The translations under genes were made by a program, and so were the position numbers. A stretch of 64,000 nucleotides of DNA, from positions 1,426,001 to 1,490,000 of the forward strand of contig JBANAY010000001.1 in NCBI GenBank assembly GCA_037952775.1, given 5' to 3'. Source of the DNA: Clonostachys chloroleuca (Eukaryota > Ascomycota > Sordariomycetes > Hypocreales > Bionectriaceae). Positions 11,279 to 21,340 of this stretch are shown here, piece by piece. The stretch's first letter is position 1, and each line of letters begins with the position of its first letter. A model generated the notes under the pieces. That model ran no database searches. It saw only the letters and a program-made list of their open reading frames with translations, and was not told where the DNA came from.

Positions 11279-11900
11279 GTAGTGATGTAATGACCATGAA
11301 AGTGGCAGACTCTTGGAGGGTCTGAAAGGGGTCTCCCTAAGGTTCGCCCACGTTGCTTGATGAGTTCTTGTGTTATTGGAGATGATTTTCTAAGATGTTG
11401 TTTTCATATACGATTTCCTCTCGTGAATATTCATAGTCGAACGTTTTATCTCTATAACAATTCTAGTTACTTTAGGCCTCGACAAGTTTAACGACATGGA
11501 ATGGCTTGATTAAGATCAATTATCATTGTTCATTCTTCTCATACGCCCTTTCTGTATAATTGGAATGTTTTATTGATAACATAGGGTTGCTTCTTACTTA
11601 TACAGCCGTCACTTGCTATAAGAACAAGTGACCGTTAGAATAACATGGACTGCAAAGGTGCTTACATCTCAGCTTTCTAACAGGCCACGATATCGATTAT
11701 AATAGGCTATAATAATGATATATTTTTGGGTAACTATTAGGTAGTTTTATGTATTGCTACACAATAGGAAACATTATTGTGTTATTGACTGCCACAATAA
11801 CTCTGTCGACGTGGCTTTGCAGTGCCTATTGTTCTGGCAGCCACTTGGAGAACTGAAATATGCACCCGCAATTCCCCTAGCTATATGGAAATATCAGGCC
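11279..11900. other. Intergenic; contains MITE copy A
   Basis: 3' flanks of the convergent membrane-protein and dehydrogenase genes. Nothing is seen besides the repeat at 11625-11847. Confidence 0.5.
11625..11847 (+). repeat. MITE-like inverted-repeat element, copy A
   Basis: A 223-bp AT-rich non-coding element starting CAAGTGAC and ending GGCAGCCACTTG. The two ends form an imperfect inverted repeat of about 40 bp; each end carries ACTGCAAAG 20-35 bp in. Copies B and C share these ends and the internal block CCACAAT-A-TCTGTCGA. Immediately to the left, 11609-11618 (GTCACTTG) forms a hairpin with the left end and may be the remnant of another copy. No clear target duplication is seen. Confidence 0.7.
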
Positions 11901-13071
11901 TTAGTACTCGAACTTTTGGCCAATTATGCCTTCGCTCAAAGCCCAGAGGCGCTCAGCGTCAATAGCATCCCTTCCCCAGCAGTGAACAGTTGTGTCACTT
12001 TGGGGCTTGCTTTCAGCAACATATGCTCCATTGTATTCTAAGTAGAAATTGTCAGTATATTGTTCCGAGGACAATGAACTCGACAATTGGAGAGGGAGAC
12101 AAACCAGGTGCATCCAGGCTCGGGTGGAAAGCAGCAAACACGTGTGTTGCCACCGCTTGAGATGGCGTCTTGTACTGGACGTTGTGGCCCCAGTGTGAGG
12201 CATGGCCTTGGGCTCGATCGATAGGGCCTATTCCGTGTTAGTTTCATTCAGCTCACGAGATTCTTATAGACTCTAGTCCCGGGGGTGATCTTACCAATCT
12301 CCATGAAATCCTCCATTTTGAGATCCTTGCTGAGCGGCGTCTGGGAAATGCCTGGGTGCACGCTCACCGAGGTCACACCCCGATTTCCCAGTTTCTGAGC
12401 CAGCGATCGAGAAAAGAGCATGTTGGCCGTCTTGGACTGGCCGTAGGCGGCCCAGCGATTGTAGGTTTTACCGTCCTGTTCTCCAGTTAGTTCTATGCAC
12501 TTGAACCTCAATTCTGCTAAACAGCCCTTACATCAAAGTTCCAATCTTCAAAACGGATCGGGCTCAATCGATATCCATTGCTGGAAATATTGACTATCCT
12601 CAGCTTGCCTGATGAGCTAAGACCGAGCTGCTTGGACAAGAGGAGGTTGGTAAAGAGAAAGGGGCCAATGTGGTTAGTGCCAAATTGGCTCTCAATGCCA
12701 TCAACCGTCTTCGAATGTGTCGGGGCCATGATTCCTGCGTTGTTGACAATGACATCAATCTTCTCGTCGAGCGAATTGATCTCATCGGCGGCCGCACGCA
12801 CTTGCTTGAGAGATGTCAGGTCCAGCTTGATGGAACGGACGCGGACATTGGGGGAGAGCTGGGATATTTCCTTGGCGGTGATTTCAGCTTTGTTGAGATC
12901 GCGGGTGGCAAGCAGAATTGAAGCTGGCTCATGCTTTGCAATGACCTTGGCAAAGTTGGCACCAAGACCACCAGGGCTTGCTCCAGTGATGAGAACGGTC
13001 TTGTTCTTGATTTGAGCCTGGCAGTCGGCTGCGACCTGCTCGCCTGTCGTCTCAGGAGTATACTGGCTCAT
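11901..13071 (-). CDS. Short-chain dehydrogenase/reductase (WWOX/retinol-dehydrogenase-like)
   Basis: NAD(P)-dependent oxidoreductase. Four exons join in phase (13071-12532, 12475-12295, 12227-12105, 12037-11901), giving 326 aa. The cofactor motif TGASPGGLG is at residues 29-37, the NNAG motif is in IDVIVNNAGIM, and the catalytic pair Tyr191-Lys195 is in AAYGQSKTANML. Exon 3 (HNVQYKTPSQAVATHVFAAF) and exon 4 (DAIDAERLWALSEGIIGQKF) supply the usual C-terminal helix, which unspliced reading misses. Introns are 56, 67 and 67 nt with CTAAC or CTGAC branch points. It is divergently paired with the Zn2Cys6 regulator at 13424, which suggests specific control. Substrate unknown. Confidence 0.92.
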
Positions 13072-13423
13072 TTTGGGTGATATGGGAAAATAGAGGATGA
13101 AGGAAGTATTCGAAGATCACTTGCTGAGAAAGTGAATATTTGGATAGCTATTGTAGGCTGAAGTGCCAAGAAGGTGATGCAAGCTCGTGGCTATTTATTC
13201 TAGTCTCACTGACGCCTTGAACGACGGGATATTGCCAGTTGGGCTCGGGCCGCCACTGGAGATAAGATATTTTATGCCCGTCCGAAACTCAAATCCTTCA
13301 AGATCATCTCCAGATCTGCGGAATTAAAATATAATTATAAACGGACATACCGCTTTCCAGATCGCAGCAGCAGCTCTTCATATTCTTCTCCAGAGACCGG
13401 AATGGGAGCGGGAACCGACCAGG
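13072..13423. promoter_or_regulatory. Shared divergent promoter of the dehydrogenase and the Zn2Cys6 regulator
   Basis: 352 bp between the two start codons, the only room for both promoters. Zn2Cys6 proteins usually bind CGG half-sites; CCG/CGG triplets occur here (for example GGGCCGCC near 13249-13256 and GACCGG near 13395-13400), but I cannot point to a confident operator. Confidence 0.45.
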
Positions 13424-15761
13424 ATGGCCAAGTAAGCTTTACTGTAATCAGTCTAGACCCTCCCCATTTGGTCTAACACCGGATTTTCCAGTCGCCCGAC
13501 GGAAATTCCGTCTCCTGACCCAGAACAACTCAGCAGCCCAGCAACATCGCCCTCCGTCGGGACCGCTACATCGATCAGTCGAGGAGCCTGTATGCCTGGA
13601 AGCCTAATGTCGTCCATCCAGAAACCGGGGGCGTCAAGCGACGTGCATGTGTCAATTGCACCGTGGGAAAAGCCAAGTGCTCCCCACACTCCAATGACAT
13701 CTGCGAGAGGTGCCATCGGCTTGGCAAGCAGTGTGTCTATCTGAACGTGGCGGACAAGAGAAAGAGTCCTGGGAGCAATACGTAAGTCTTCTTTCTTCAG
13801 ATCAGTCTCCGGTTATCTGACCCTAGAATAAGGCGCGTGAAGCTTCTTGAGAAGCGGGTCGAAGGCCTAGTATCACTTCTTACCAACCCGTCACTGCAAT
13901 CCACAGCATCCCCTGATCCATCGATCCAAACATCTCGTCTAGAACCCCAACCTCAGCAACCAACCGGGACCCTCCGAGAACCCCAGTCGCAGCCCTATAG
14001 TATCCCTTCTGTTTCAAGCGTTGGCGTTGCATCCCTTACCCAGCTTACTCCCCCGACGTCTGATGCCGGCAGTGCTTTGGGAACCAAACCACCTGATGTT
14101 GTGGATAGAGGTCTCCTGAGCGCCGAAGTAGCACATGAGGCCCTCCAAACTTTCCGAAACAAGGCCATCAACCATTTCCCATTCGTTGTTCTTCCTCATC
14201 ATGCCAATCTCTACTCCGTCCGGAGAGATAGCCCCTTTCTATTCCTCTGCATAATGGCCACAATGATGGTCAAGGATTGCACGCTACAGAGGCAGCTAGG
14301 GGAGGAGATAAGAACCCAGGCTTATCAGAGGATTATGATGGGCCGAGAGAAGGGTATGGACTTGCTGCAGGGGCTCTTGGTCCATGTCGCCTGGTACCAG
14401 TATCAGCTGCAGCCGCAGAAACAGCAGATGTTGCTAATGACCCAGCTCTGCGTGAATCTCGTTTACGAGCTTGGGATCGAGAAATGCCCTCGAGCGAGAA
14501 ATCAACATGCGACTGCTGGCATTTTGTACCCTTCAGACACTCAAACCACCCTGTGCCCTATTGAGGTTCGAGCATTATTAGGCACCTACTACCTGGCTGC
14601 AACGTGCGTTTCATTCATCTCGACCCTATGAGAAACTGATCTAATACTCATACTAGATTTACCACGAAGCTTAAAAAAAGAAGTCTCATGCCGCATACCA
14701 AGTATATGAAAAAAGCCAGCCGATGGTTATCTGAACAAAGGGAGTATCCCACAGATGAGCTCATCCCGTACTTGGTAGATATACAGGAGCTTTCAAGACG
14801 GATACACGACACTTTTTCTTTTGACAATCCCGGGAACATTGATTCAGTGGCAGGCTCTGTCACTGAGTCGATGACCAGATGTTATCTTGCAGAAATTGAC
14901 GCGCTTCACTGTTCAATCCCTCAGGTCTTGATGCAAAATGGTAAAGTTCTTCACATCTCCCCTGGACCGTTTCGAGGACTGACAAGTCAAACAGCCACAT
15001 TGGCCCTAGAGTTCCCGGCCATACGTGCGATGATCCAAGAAAGCGCGCTGTTTGATGAACTGTGGTGTGGTTCCAATGTCTCTCCAGCCAGGCCAGCTTC
15101 CATGTTCCCGGCAGCTCGAACCAACTTGACCTGGGATTCAATGCAAAGCTATAAGATGCTCATCAAGGGCCTCGTGGAATACCCCAACGCAGACGCCTTC
15201 TACCTCACGTTCTCCACCTTCTCGAAGCTGTGCTCTGTGCTATCATGGCTTGCCAAGCTTGTGAATATTGCTCTTGGTCCTCCCAAGAGTAGCGCAGATG
15301 TCTCCAGCAATTCGTCAATGGCACAATCAACTTTACACCCTTGGGCATCCATGGTCGCGGGGGACATGGAGCTGCGAACGCTCGTCAGGCAAGCCCAACA
15401 CAAGCTCAACTGCATGTCGGCTAATATAGCGAGCGAGTCGGCTGAGCCGGATTCCATGACGACGTTCTCGATCCTCGTCGGGAGCGCGCTTTCGGTTTAC
15501 GATAAGCAGCTGCAGGAATATCAAAGATCTTCACAGCAACAAGCGCCCGCGGAACCTTTGCTCAGCCAGACCATACCAGCCGGAGCTGAGGTTGGCGGAT
15601 TTCCTGAACTTTATCCGGTGCCGCCTCCCGATGCTGCAACCTTGGACTTCTTCGGGAACCTGATGCCCCAGTTCTGGGACGATAATGCTGGGTTTCAGCT
15701 TGATGCGTTCCAGGACATGATCTGGGATAGATTCCTCGACGATGCGATACTACTCCCTTGA
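13424..15761 (+). CDS. Zn2Cys6 fungal transcription factor
   Basis: Nuclear regulator of fungal type. My gene model has four coding exons (13424-13431, 13524-13781, 13827-14603, 14657-15761), 715 aa, all in phase. The first coding exon is only 8 nt (M, A and two bases), forced because the frame containing the cluster has a TGA at 13515-13517 just upstream. The zinc cluster Cys45-x2-Cys48-x6-Cys55-x7-Cys63-x2-Cys66-x6-Cys73 lies in RRACVNCTVGKAKC...CERCHRLGKQC. It is followed by a short heptad stretch (VKLLEKRVEGLVSLL), a Pro/Gln/Ser linker, and a middle homology region (FPFVVLP, SPFLFLCIMATMMV, YLAAT). The C-terminus is acidic and aromatic, as in activation domains. It likely controls the divergent dehydrogenase. 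The exon 1 choice is the weakest part. Confidence 0.88.
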
Positions 15762-16802
15762 AATACCAGTCCCTATATCAACGTTTGCCTCATTCAGTTG
15801 ATATCATGAAGGAGACAAGTGGCTGTCAGAAAAACAGGAATTACAAAGTCACCTCGACAGAATTATTGTGGCAGTCAGGTACATCATAATGCTTGCTATT
15901 GTGTAATAGTAAGCAGATAATGTTGCCTAATATACAGTCAATAATTTATTATTGTTCTTATTATGCCTACTATCTATCAATATCGTGGCCTGTGCCGGAA
16001 ACTTGGGATTAAAAGATCTATGTAGTCCCCTAGGAGGTTATACTGACTGCTTTCACCAACAAACGCAAGACGTGGCACGCAGGTCTCGACCAAAGAGGAA
16101 CAAATGGGCTGCCTCAACGGCAAAGATTGCCGCTGTCGCCGCCATCGTCTCTGGCCCAGACCAAAGCATGTCCCCGCGTGCTCAGAGGTCAAAGCCAGCA
16201 AGGACCCTAGCACCTAATCAATTTCAAATTTGTCTCTGGTTGGCCGGCAAAGGCTGAGAGCGCCTTGGTGGCGGCACTACGGCTGCGGCTGAACACTAGG
16301 GCGGTCAAGATTTCAGCTCAGTTCCATTCGGGTTGTCTGCCACATTTCACTAGTTCAGCCGCCGTTTATATCACCCATTCCAAGTAATGAAGGGGGGCTT
16401 CACGACAGAGGAGAGTAAAGGATGGCCTATCCATGTTGATAGTACTGTATACTGCGCGCTAGGGGGAGAATGAGACTAAACACAAATCCAGGAAATACCT
16501 TCTAATCCAAGGCCGTGAGAAGAGACGCCAGATGGAGACCAATACGCCTTCATAAGTACTGACAATAACCTACTACCTGATTCTGACAACAACCAACATG
16601 AACACACAGCCGCAAGCCACATTAAGCCATCTACTCCAGGCCAATCGAAACTAACACCCATCCGACCACACTCTGATGAAGAGGTTGCAATAAATTACAA
16701 AAGAAGCAGCCTCCCCAAAAGCTGTCGCGATCGGACGCTCCCACCTTGCCTCTAGGCAATTCTGCACGAAAAGGTCAACACCTCGGTCTAAACGTGGACA
16801 TA
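15762..16802. other. Intergenic; contains MITE copy B
   Basis: 3' flank of the regulator and promoter region of the surface protein. Short frames only; the segment 16006-16800 shows no recognisable gene. Confidence 0.5.
15816..16005 (-). repeat. MITE-like element, copy B (inverted and truncated)
   Basis: About 190 bp. Its left end, CAAGTGGCTGTCAGAA, is the reverse complement of the right end of copy A and continues through the CCTCGACAGAATTATTGTGG block. Its right side still matches copy A internally at ATATCGTGGCCTGT (15980-15993) and then diverges, so the second terminal repeat is missing or replaced. Confidence 0.65.
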
Positions 16803-17841
16803 ATGCCCAGAATACATCACGTCCTCTGTGGGCTGGTCCTCGCCTTCATATCCAGCGTCAATTGTCAATCTTTTGGCCCTGAGATCACCCAAGCACCTGT
16901 TAAAGTAGAGGTATACGAACGGCAAGCAGCGTCCCCGTCAAACTTTCTAGGATACACTTTGGCAGGTTCTACGTGTGAGTACAAATCGCTAATGAACATA
17001 CTGAAGCGCTGGTGCCAAATTGATCCGTTACAGACAAAGCTGCGACATGTAATCCGGGAGACTATTACACGACATCGAGCCGCTGGGCTGGCTGCGTGGA
17101 TGGAGTGCGAAGCTTAGCTGTGGGCTGCACCATGAGCTCTGTAGTGATTTACGATGCGACGACGGCAACATGGTGCGTGCGCATAACCTGAACCTTGCGA
17201 GCAGGACACCAGGGCACGGCCGACTAACGTACATCTACAGCCCTTCAAGCATTCCCGTCTGCGGCACCTACATGGCCTACGACAGCCCGGACAAGACGAC
17301 CGGTCAGACTGTGATCCGGTGCTCCGATGGGAAAGCAGCAGCGACGTTCTACAGAGATACCTCGACATCGAGCAAGGCAGCATCCACCAGCTCATCATCC
17401 ACTACGTCGTCCGCCTCCAGCTCCTTCACAACATTAGTCCAGACGGCGACAGTCACAGTCATCAACACCAGTTCATCGCCAGAGCAGCCGAGTACGACAT
17501 CACCTAACCCTAACCCTAACCAGAACCTGGCCTGGATCGCCGGCCCGATCGTCGGCGGCATCGCTGGAATCGGCATCATCGCGCTCCTCATCTGGATCAT
17601 CCTGCTCCTCCGAAAGCGCAAACAGGCCGAGCAGCAAGGCACATCACCGGCGATCAATAGCTCTTACGCGCCAGGGAAGGGCTCCCCCTCGACCGGCACG
17701 GCTTCGTTCTACGTCCCAGGACAGGAGCGGGTAGTGTCGGCGGAACTTTCTGCGTATGAGGTACCCCAGCGACCCGTCGAGCTGCAGGGTGTTGAGTCGG
17801 AGCAGTTTCCAGGTCGGAGGCAAGGGGCTGAGCTAGAATAG
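16803..17841 (+). CDS. Single-pass cell-surface protein: signal peptide, Cys-rich ectodomain, Ser/Thr stalk, one TM helix
   Basis: Three exons (16803-16974, 17034-17172, 17241-17841) join in phase into 303 aa. The N-terminus is a secretion signal (HHVLCGLVLAFISSVNC). The ectodomain has the pattern CNPGDYYTTSSRWAGC...GCTMSS...CPSSIPVCG...VIRC, resembling fungal extracellular Cys-rich modules that precede a Mid2/WSC-like stalk. A Ser/Thr-rich, probably O-glycosylated stretch (about 144-190) leads to a TM helix at about 200-227 and a RKRK stop-transfer, then a 75-residue cytoplasmic tail. Topology suggests a wall or plasma-membrane sensor or anchor; that role is inference. The TTG-initiated upstream extension was rejected for the ATG just before the signal peptide. 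Confidence 0.82.
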
Positions 17842-18812
17842 CGATGAGGGATCGGTTCGGTGTGTAATGATGGCATACACGACTGTAATTCTTAATGTTT
17901 AATATCTTTACACATTGGTTCAATCGAAATTCCACAATAATGCAATTTGACAGAAGGTGGTTAAGGACATGCTACAATAACGATGCAAAGACACTTACTT
18001 CGCTTTGGCTGGTGGGACCAGGCATTCCTTGTAGCTCGACAGAATGTCCCCATCACCATTGCTCTCGAACTTGAAGCGGGTGTTTGACTGTTCCTGGACG
18101 GCCCTGGTCCATCTCATGCTCTGTGTTGCTATGTAATCGTGACCAATCCCTCCTGTCTTTGAACAAGCAAGTTAGCAAGCACGCCTGAGGCAATGGTCAA
18201 AACAGAACGAACTCCGAAACTTCAAACTTGTCTGGAGCTTAGCTTCCATTCCGCAAGAATCACTCACAAATATGCTAAGAAAAAAATGTGAAGCAGGATT
18301 GCAATCGTATTATCGCGATATTAATAATATTATGAAAAGACAATAAGATAATCCAACTTATGAATAATCGCTGGGTGTCAATGCTAAATGCGTTCATGAT
18401 GTAGGCTTCAAACAATAAGAAAAAGAACAAAAAGAATCCTCGCACTGCACGCGGGATGCCACTCCCCTCCTAGATTACGCCGTATCTGTAAAACAAAACA
18501 AATCCTGCCTGTCGGTCGCCAATGCCTGGCCCGAAAACGATCGAAGCTATACAAGTGGGTGAGCCAATCCAATATCTACCAAGATGCTCTGAAAAATCCG
18601 AGGGTATCTCCTCCTCAGCTCTCCCGCGAAGCTGGTAATACAAAGCAAATGTCCATAAAAGTAGTAGTAGGTATCGCAATGCAATGCGATGCCGTGAACG
18701 CCGCTAGTGAAAGGTGCATATATATATGCATGTAGAGTGTTCGTATCATTATAAGCCCTGCTCCATTTGAAAACGAGGACAGTGGCCCGGAAGCTTAAGC
18801 TGGATGCTAGAG
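17842..18812. other. Intergenic; only the possible orphan exon
   Basis: Convergent 3' flanks of the surface-protein and coiled-coil genes. Apart from 17995-18156 nothing coding is seen. Confidence 0.5.
17995..18156 (-). pseudogene. Possible orphan coding exon (53 codons), unknown
   Basis: A 162-nt open stretch with natural-looking protein composition (GGIGHDYIATQSMRWTRAV, then NTRFKFESNGDGDILSSYKE) ending in TAA. It is preceded by an acceptor-like sequence with a GCTAAC branch point. I could not find an upstream donor in the right phase, so it may be a remnant of a decayed gene. The stop overlaps a perfect GTAAGT, so it could also be an internal exon. Family not recognised. Confidence 0.3.
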
Positions 18813-21340
18813 TTACAGCTTGGTTGTACTCGAGCTTTGAGCATCCGTTTCGACTTCTTGAAGTCCTTCGTCGAGAGCTCCCTGGTCGACGCTTTGAGCA
18901 TTTACCGTAGCCGGTGCTCCTTTGCGCTGTTTTGAAACCCAGTATTCCGGGAATCCAGGGATGGCACCAGCCTGATTGATTCCAGGCGATCGACTGGATA
19001 CTTTCTTTTCCTTGATGGTTGGTGTGGGACCAGGAACGTCCAGAGTCTTCCCATTGCTAGATGCGCCGCCTCCCCACGGCCTCCACCCAGTCAACTTGTT
19101 GATTCCAGCACTTAAAATTCCCGGGGATACTGGAGATGAGCCGGGCGTGTTGTTCATGACAGGGCCAGATACTGCTCGGGGGGATTGGAATCCATTGAAA
19201 TGGTTTCGCAGGGCGGCATCGCTTCGCTTCACTGACATCCGGGAGAGAGTAGGCTGTGCGGTAACGCCAGTCACCACAGCCTCCAGACCGCCGAGAGGAC
19301 GAAGAGTCATCTGGCTCGGTCGGGACTTCAGGGTGTGAACATCAAGTCCGCCAGTCAAAGACATGATGGACTCATGAGAGTGTGCTCTGTAGAGTCTTGG
19401 ATGTGGTAGACCATCGTCCCGAGAGATCTCGGAGATTTCTGTTGTGGAGTCGTCGGTCGACGTGGTGTTTCCGACTAATCCAGGCGCAGGATCGTCATGA
19501 TTGACATCTTCATCTACCTCTTGGATGACATTATCAAGATAGTTGAGCTGGCCTGGACCAACTGTGTCGCCCCCGATGTCAAGTTGCGGGATTGTCTGAA
19601 AGCTCTGGAACGAGGCAGCAGACGCTCGTTTATGATGTGACGCCCGCCAGGTAGGTGACATGGGGTCAAAGCTTGTTGTGGGTGAAGCTGGCGGGTTAAA
19701 ATCGGCAATGCCGCCATCGAACAAGGAGCTCACACGGTTGGAACGGGGAGAACTGGGCATCGAAGCCGTAGTGATCTCTGACGCCGTAGCTCCATTGTTC
19801 GTCCAGCCAGCCTTTTCGGCTTGTGGGGTTGAAGCACGCTCTCTCTCGAGATAGGCAAGAATAGCAGGCGTGGTGGGAGACGATAAGCCTGCAGGGCCCG
19901 AGCATGTTGATGCAGCGGCTGAAGAAGGTATTTGGGGAGAGAATACCCCGGCGCCCAGACTTGATCGCTTCTTCTTGTTTTTTTGTTTAGGTGTAACATG
20001 ATAATGGTGGTGGATATGATATTCCTGGGAAAGGCGCCTGGGTGTTGTAAACTGCGACTCTTTAGGCTCAAGCTCTGCCATGAGACTCGCCATGTTCCTA
20101 GGCCTGTCTTCAGATATCGGTTGGTGGTAGGTTAGTTGGTCGCGCAATGACTGAATCTCGTCGTTTGAGTTCATCAGCATCTCTCTCAGTTCGGCAATTC
20201 CGAGCTGCAAGTTGGCATTATCCTGAAGAAGATCACGCACGAAATGGCCGACGACCTTACCGCCTTCCTTTTGGCTGGCCAAAGACTTTGTCGCAGCAGC
20301 CGCGCCCTTGAGGCGGCCGGCAGCAGTATCAAGCTGCTTCTCAACCTCACGCTGACGCTCCATCCGACCAATGACTTGAGCATGGCGCTCTCTCTCCTGC
20401 TGTGCTTCCTTTTCCATGCGCTCCAACTGGTCCTGCATATCGACGATTCCCCGCTGGGCTTCTTTGAACCTCTGAGAGTGTGTGCGAGCATCTTCCCTAG
20501 TTGTGCGAAGCTCTGCATAGAGCTGCTCCTGCTCCTCCTCCAACGCCATCAAGTGCCGCTCAGCATCTTCAGCCCGGCTCGCAGCGCTTTCTAACCGGCG
20601 CACGGCCAGTTGTGAGGAGAGAAGGCTGGCCTCGAGGCTCTTGATCTTTGTATCCGACTCGGAGATGGTGTTGTTGAGAAGCTCGAGCTGGTCAAGTAGC
20701 TGACGGTTTTCGTCGATTTTATTAGCGTTCTCGGCCTCTAACTCCAACTTGTCCATTTCCAGACGTTCAATACGGGTGGTAAGTTCAAGGCGGTCGCGCT
20801 CGGCATCGGCCATATAGGCTTCATGCCTTGCCAACAGGGCCTGCAAAGGAAATATTAGCGGTGATTCCTGGAACGTTTCGGCCATGATGCTACTCAGAAT
20901 GTCGAGTTGACGAAGAGGAGGATATCAGGGCTTGAAATATTGACATAGTCGAGCGGACGCAAGGAAATGGAAAGAAGAACACAAAAAGAACGACCCTAGG
21001 GCGGACCTCGCATTTCATAAGCCAGCATCCAGCCATCTGGCAGGTATGCAACCGAAATGAAAGCGAAAGCACCGAGTCAAAAGGCTTTGAGTTGGACGCG
21101 AGAGACACAAGACGAACAAAGCGAGGTGTTGGAATGCGGGTGGAAATCACGAGCTGGATGCACTGGAGAGATACCACATACCTTCCCGAGCTGAGCAGCT
21201 GTCTGGACATCTTTCTCCACGGTGTCGAGGACGGAGGTGTTCTTCTTGAGTACTGCGCAGTCTGGTCGCCCGCAGCAGCAGTGTACGGTAGAGTCGGCGC
21301 GATCATGGCGGTGGCTCAAATCGATAGCCAGGCCTTCCAT
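18813..21340 (-). CDS. Conserved coiled-coil protein with Cys-rich N-terminus
   Basis: Two exons, 21340-21182 and 20840-18813, separated by a 341-nt intron (GTATGT...TTTGCAG), phase 0, 728 aa. Exon 1 encodes MEGLAIDLSHRHDRADSTVH and a CCCGRPDC motif that could bind metal, then ALLARHEAYM begins exon 2. Residues about 60-300 are strongly heptad (RLEMDKLELEAENANKIDEN onward), followed by the conserved-looking block DNANLQLGIAELREMLMNSN. The C-terminal half is low-complexity, rich in Ser, Pro and Thr. An ATG at 20885 lies inside the intron and gives a 690-aa alternative that lacks the Cys motif; I judge it a shadow. An in-frame ATG at 21376 could add 12 residues. Scaffold or cytoskeletal role is inference; no name assigned. 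Confidence 0.85.

Noticed and set aside
17508..17527. Telomere-like CCCTAA repeats
   Set aside because: About three units only, in frame inside the surface-protein stalk (PNPNPNQN) with unique sequence on both sides; coincidence of an Asn-Pro repeat, not an interstitial telomere.
20841..20885. ATG at 20885 as start of the coiled-coil protein
   Set aside because: The 45 nt end in TTTGCAG, a good acceptor, and the upstream exon joins in phase with better sequence; the ATG is intronic.
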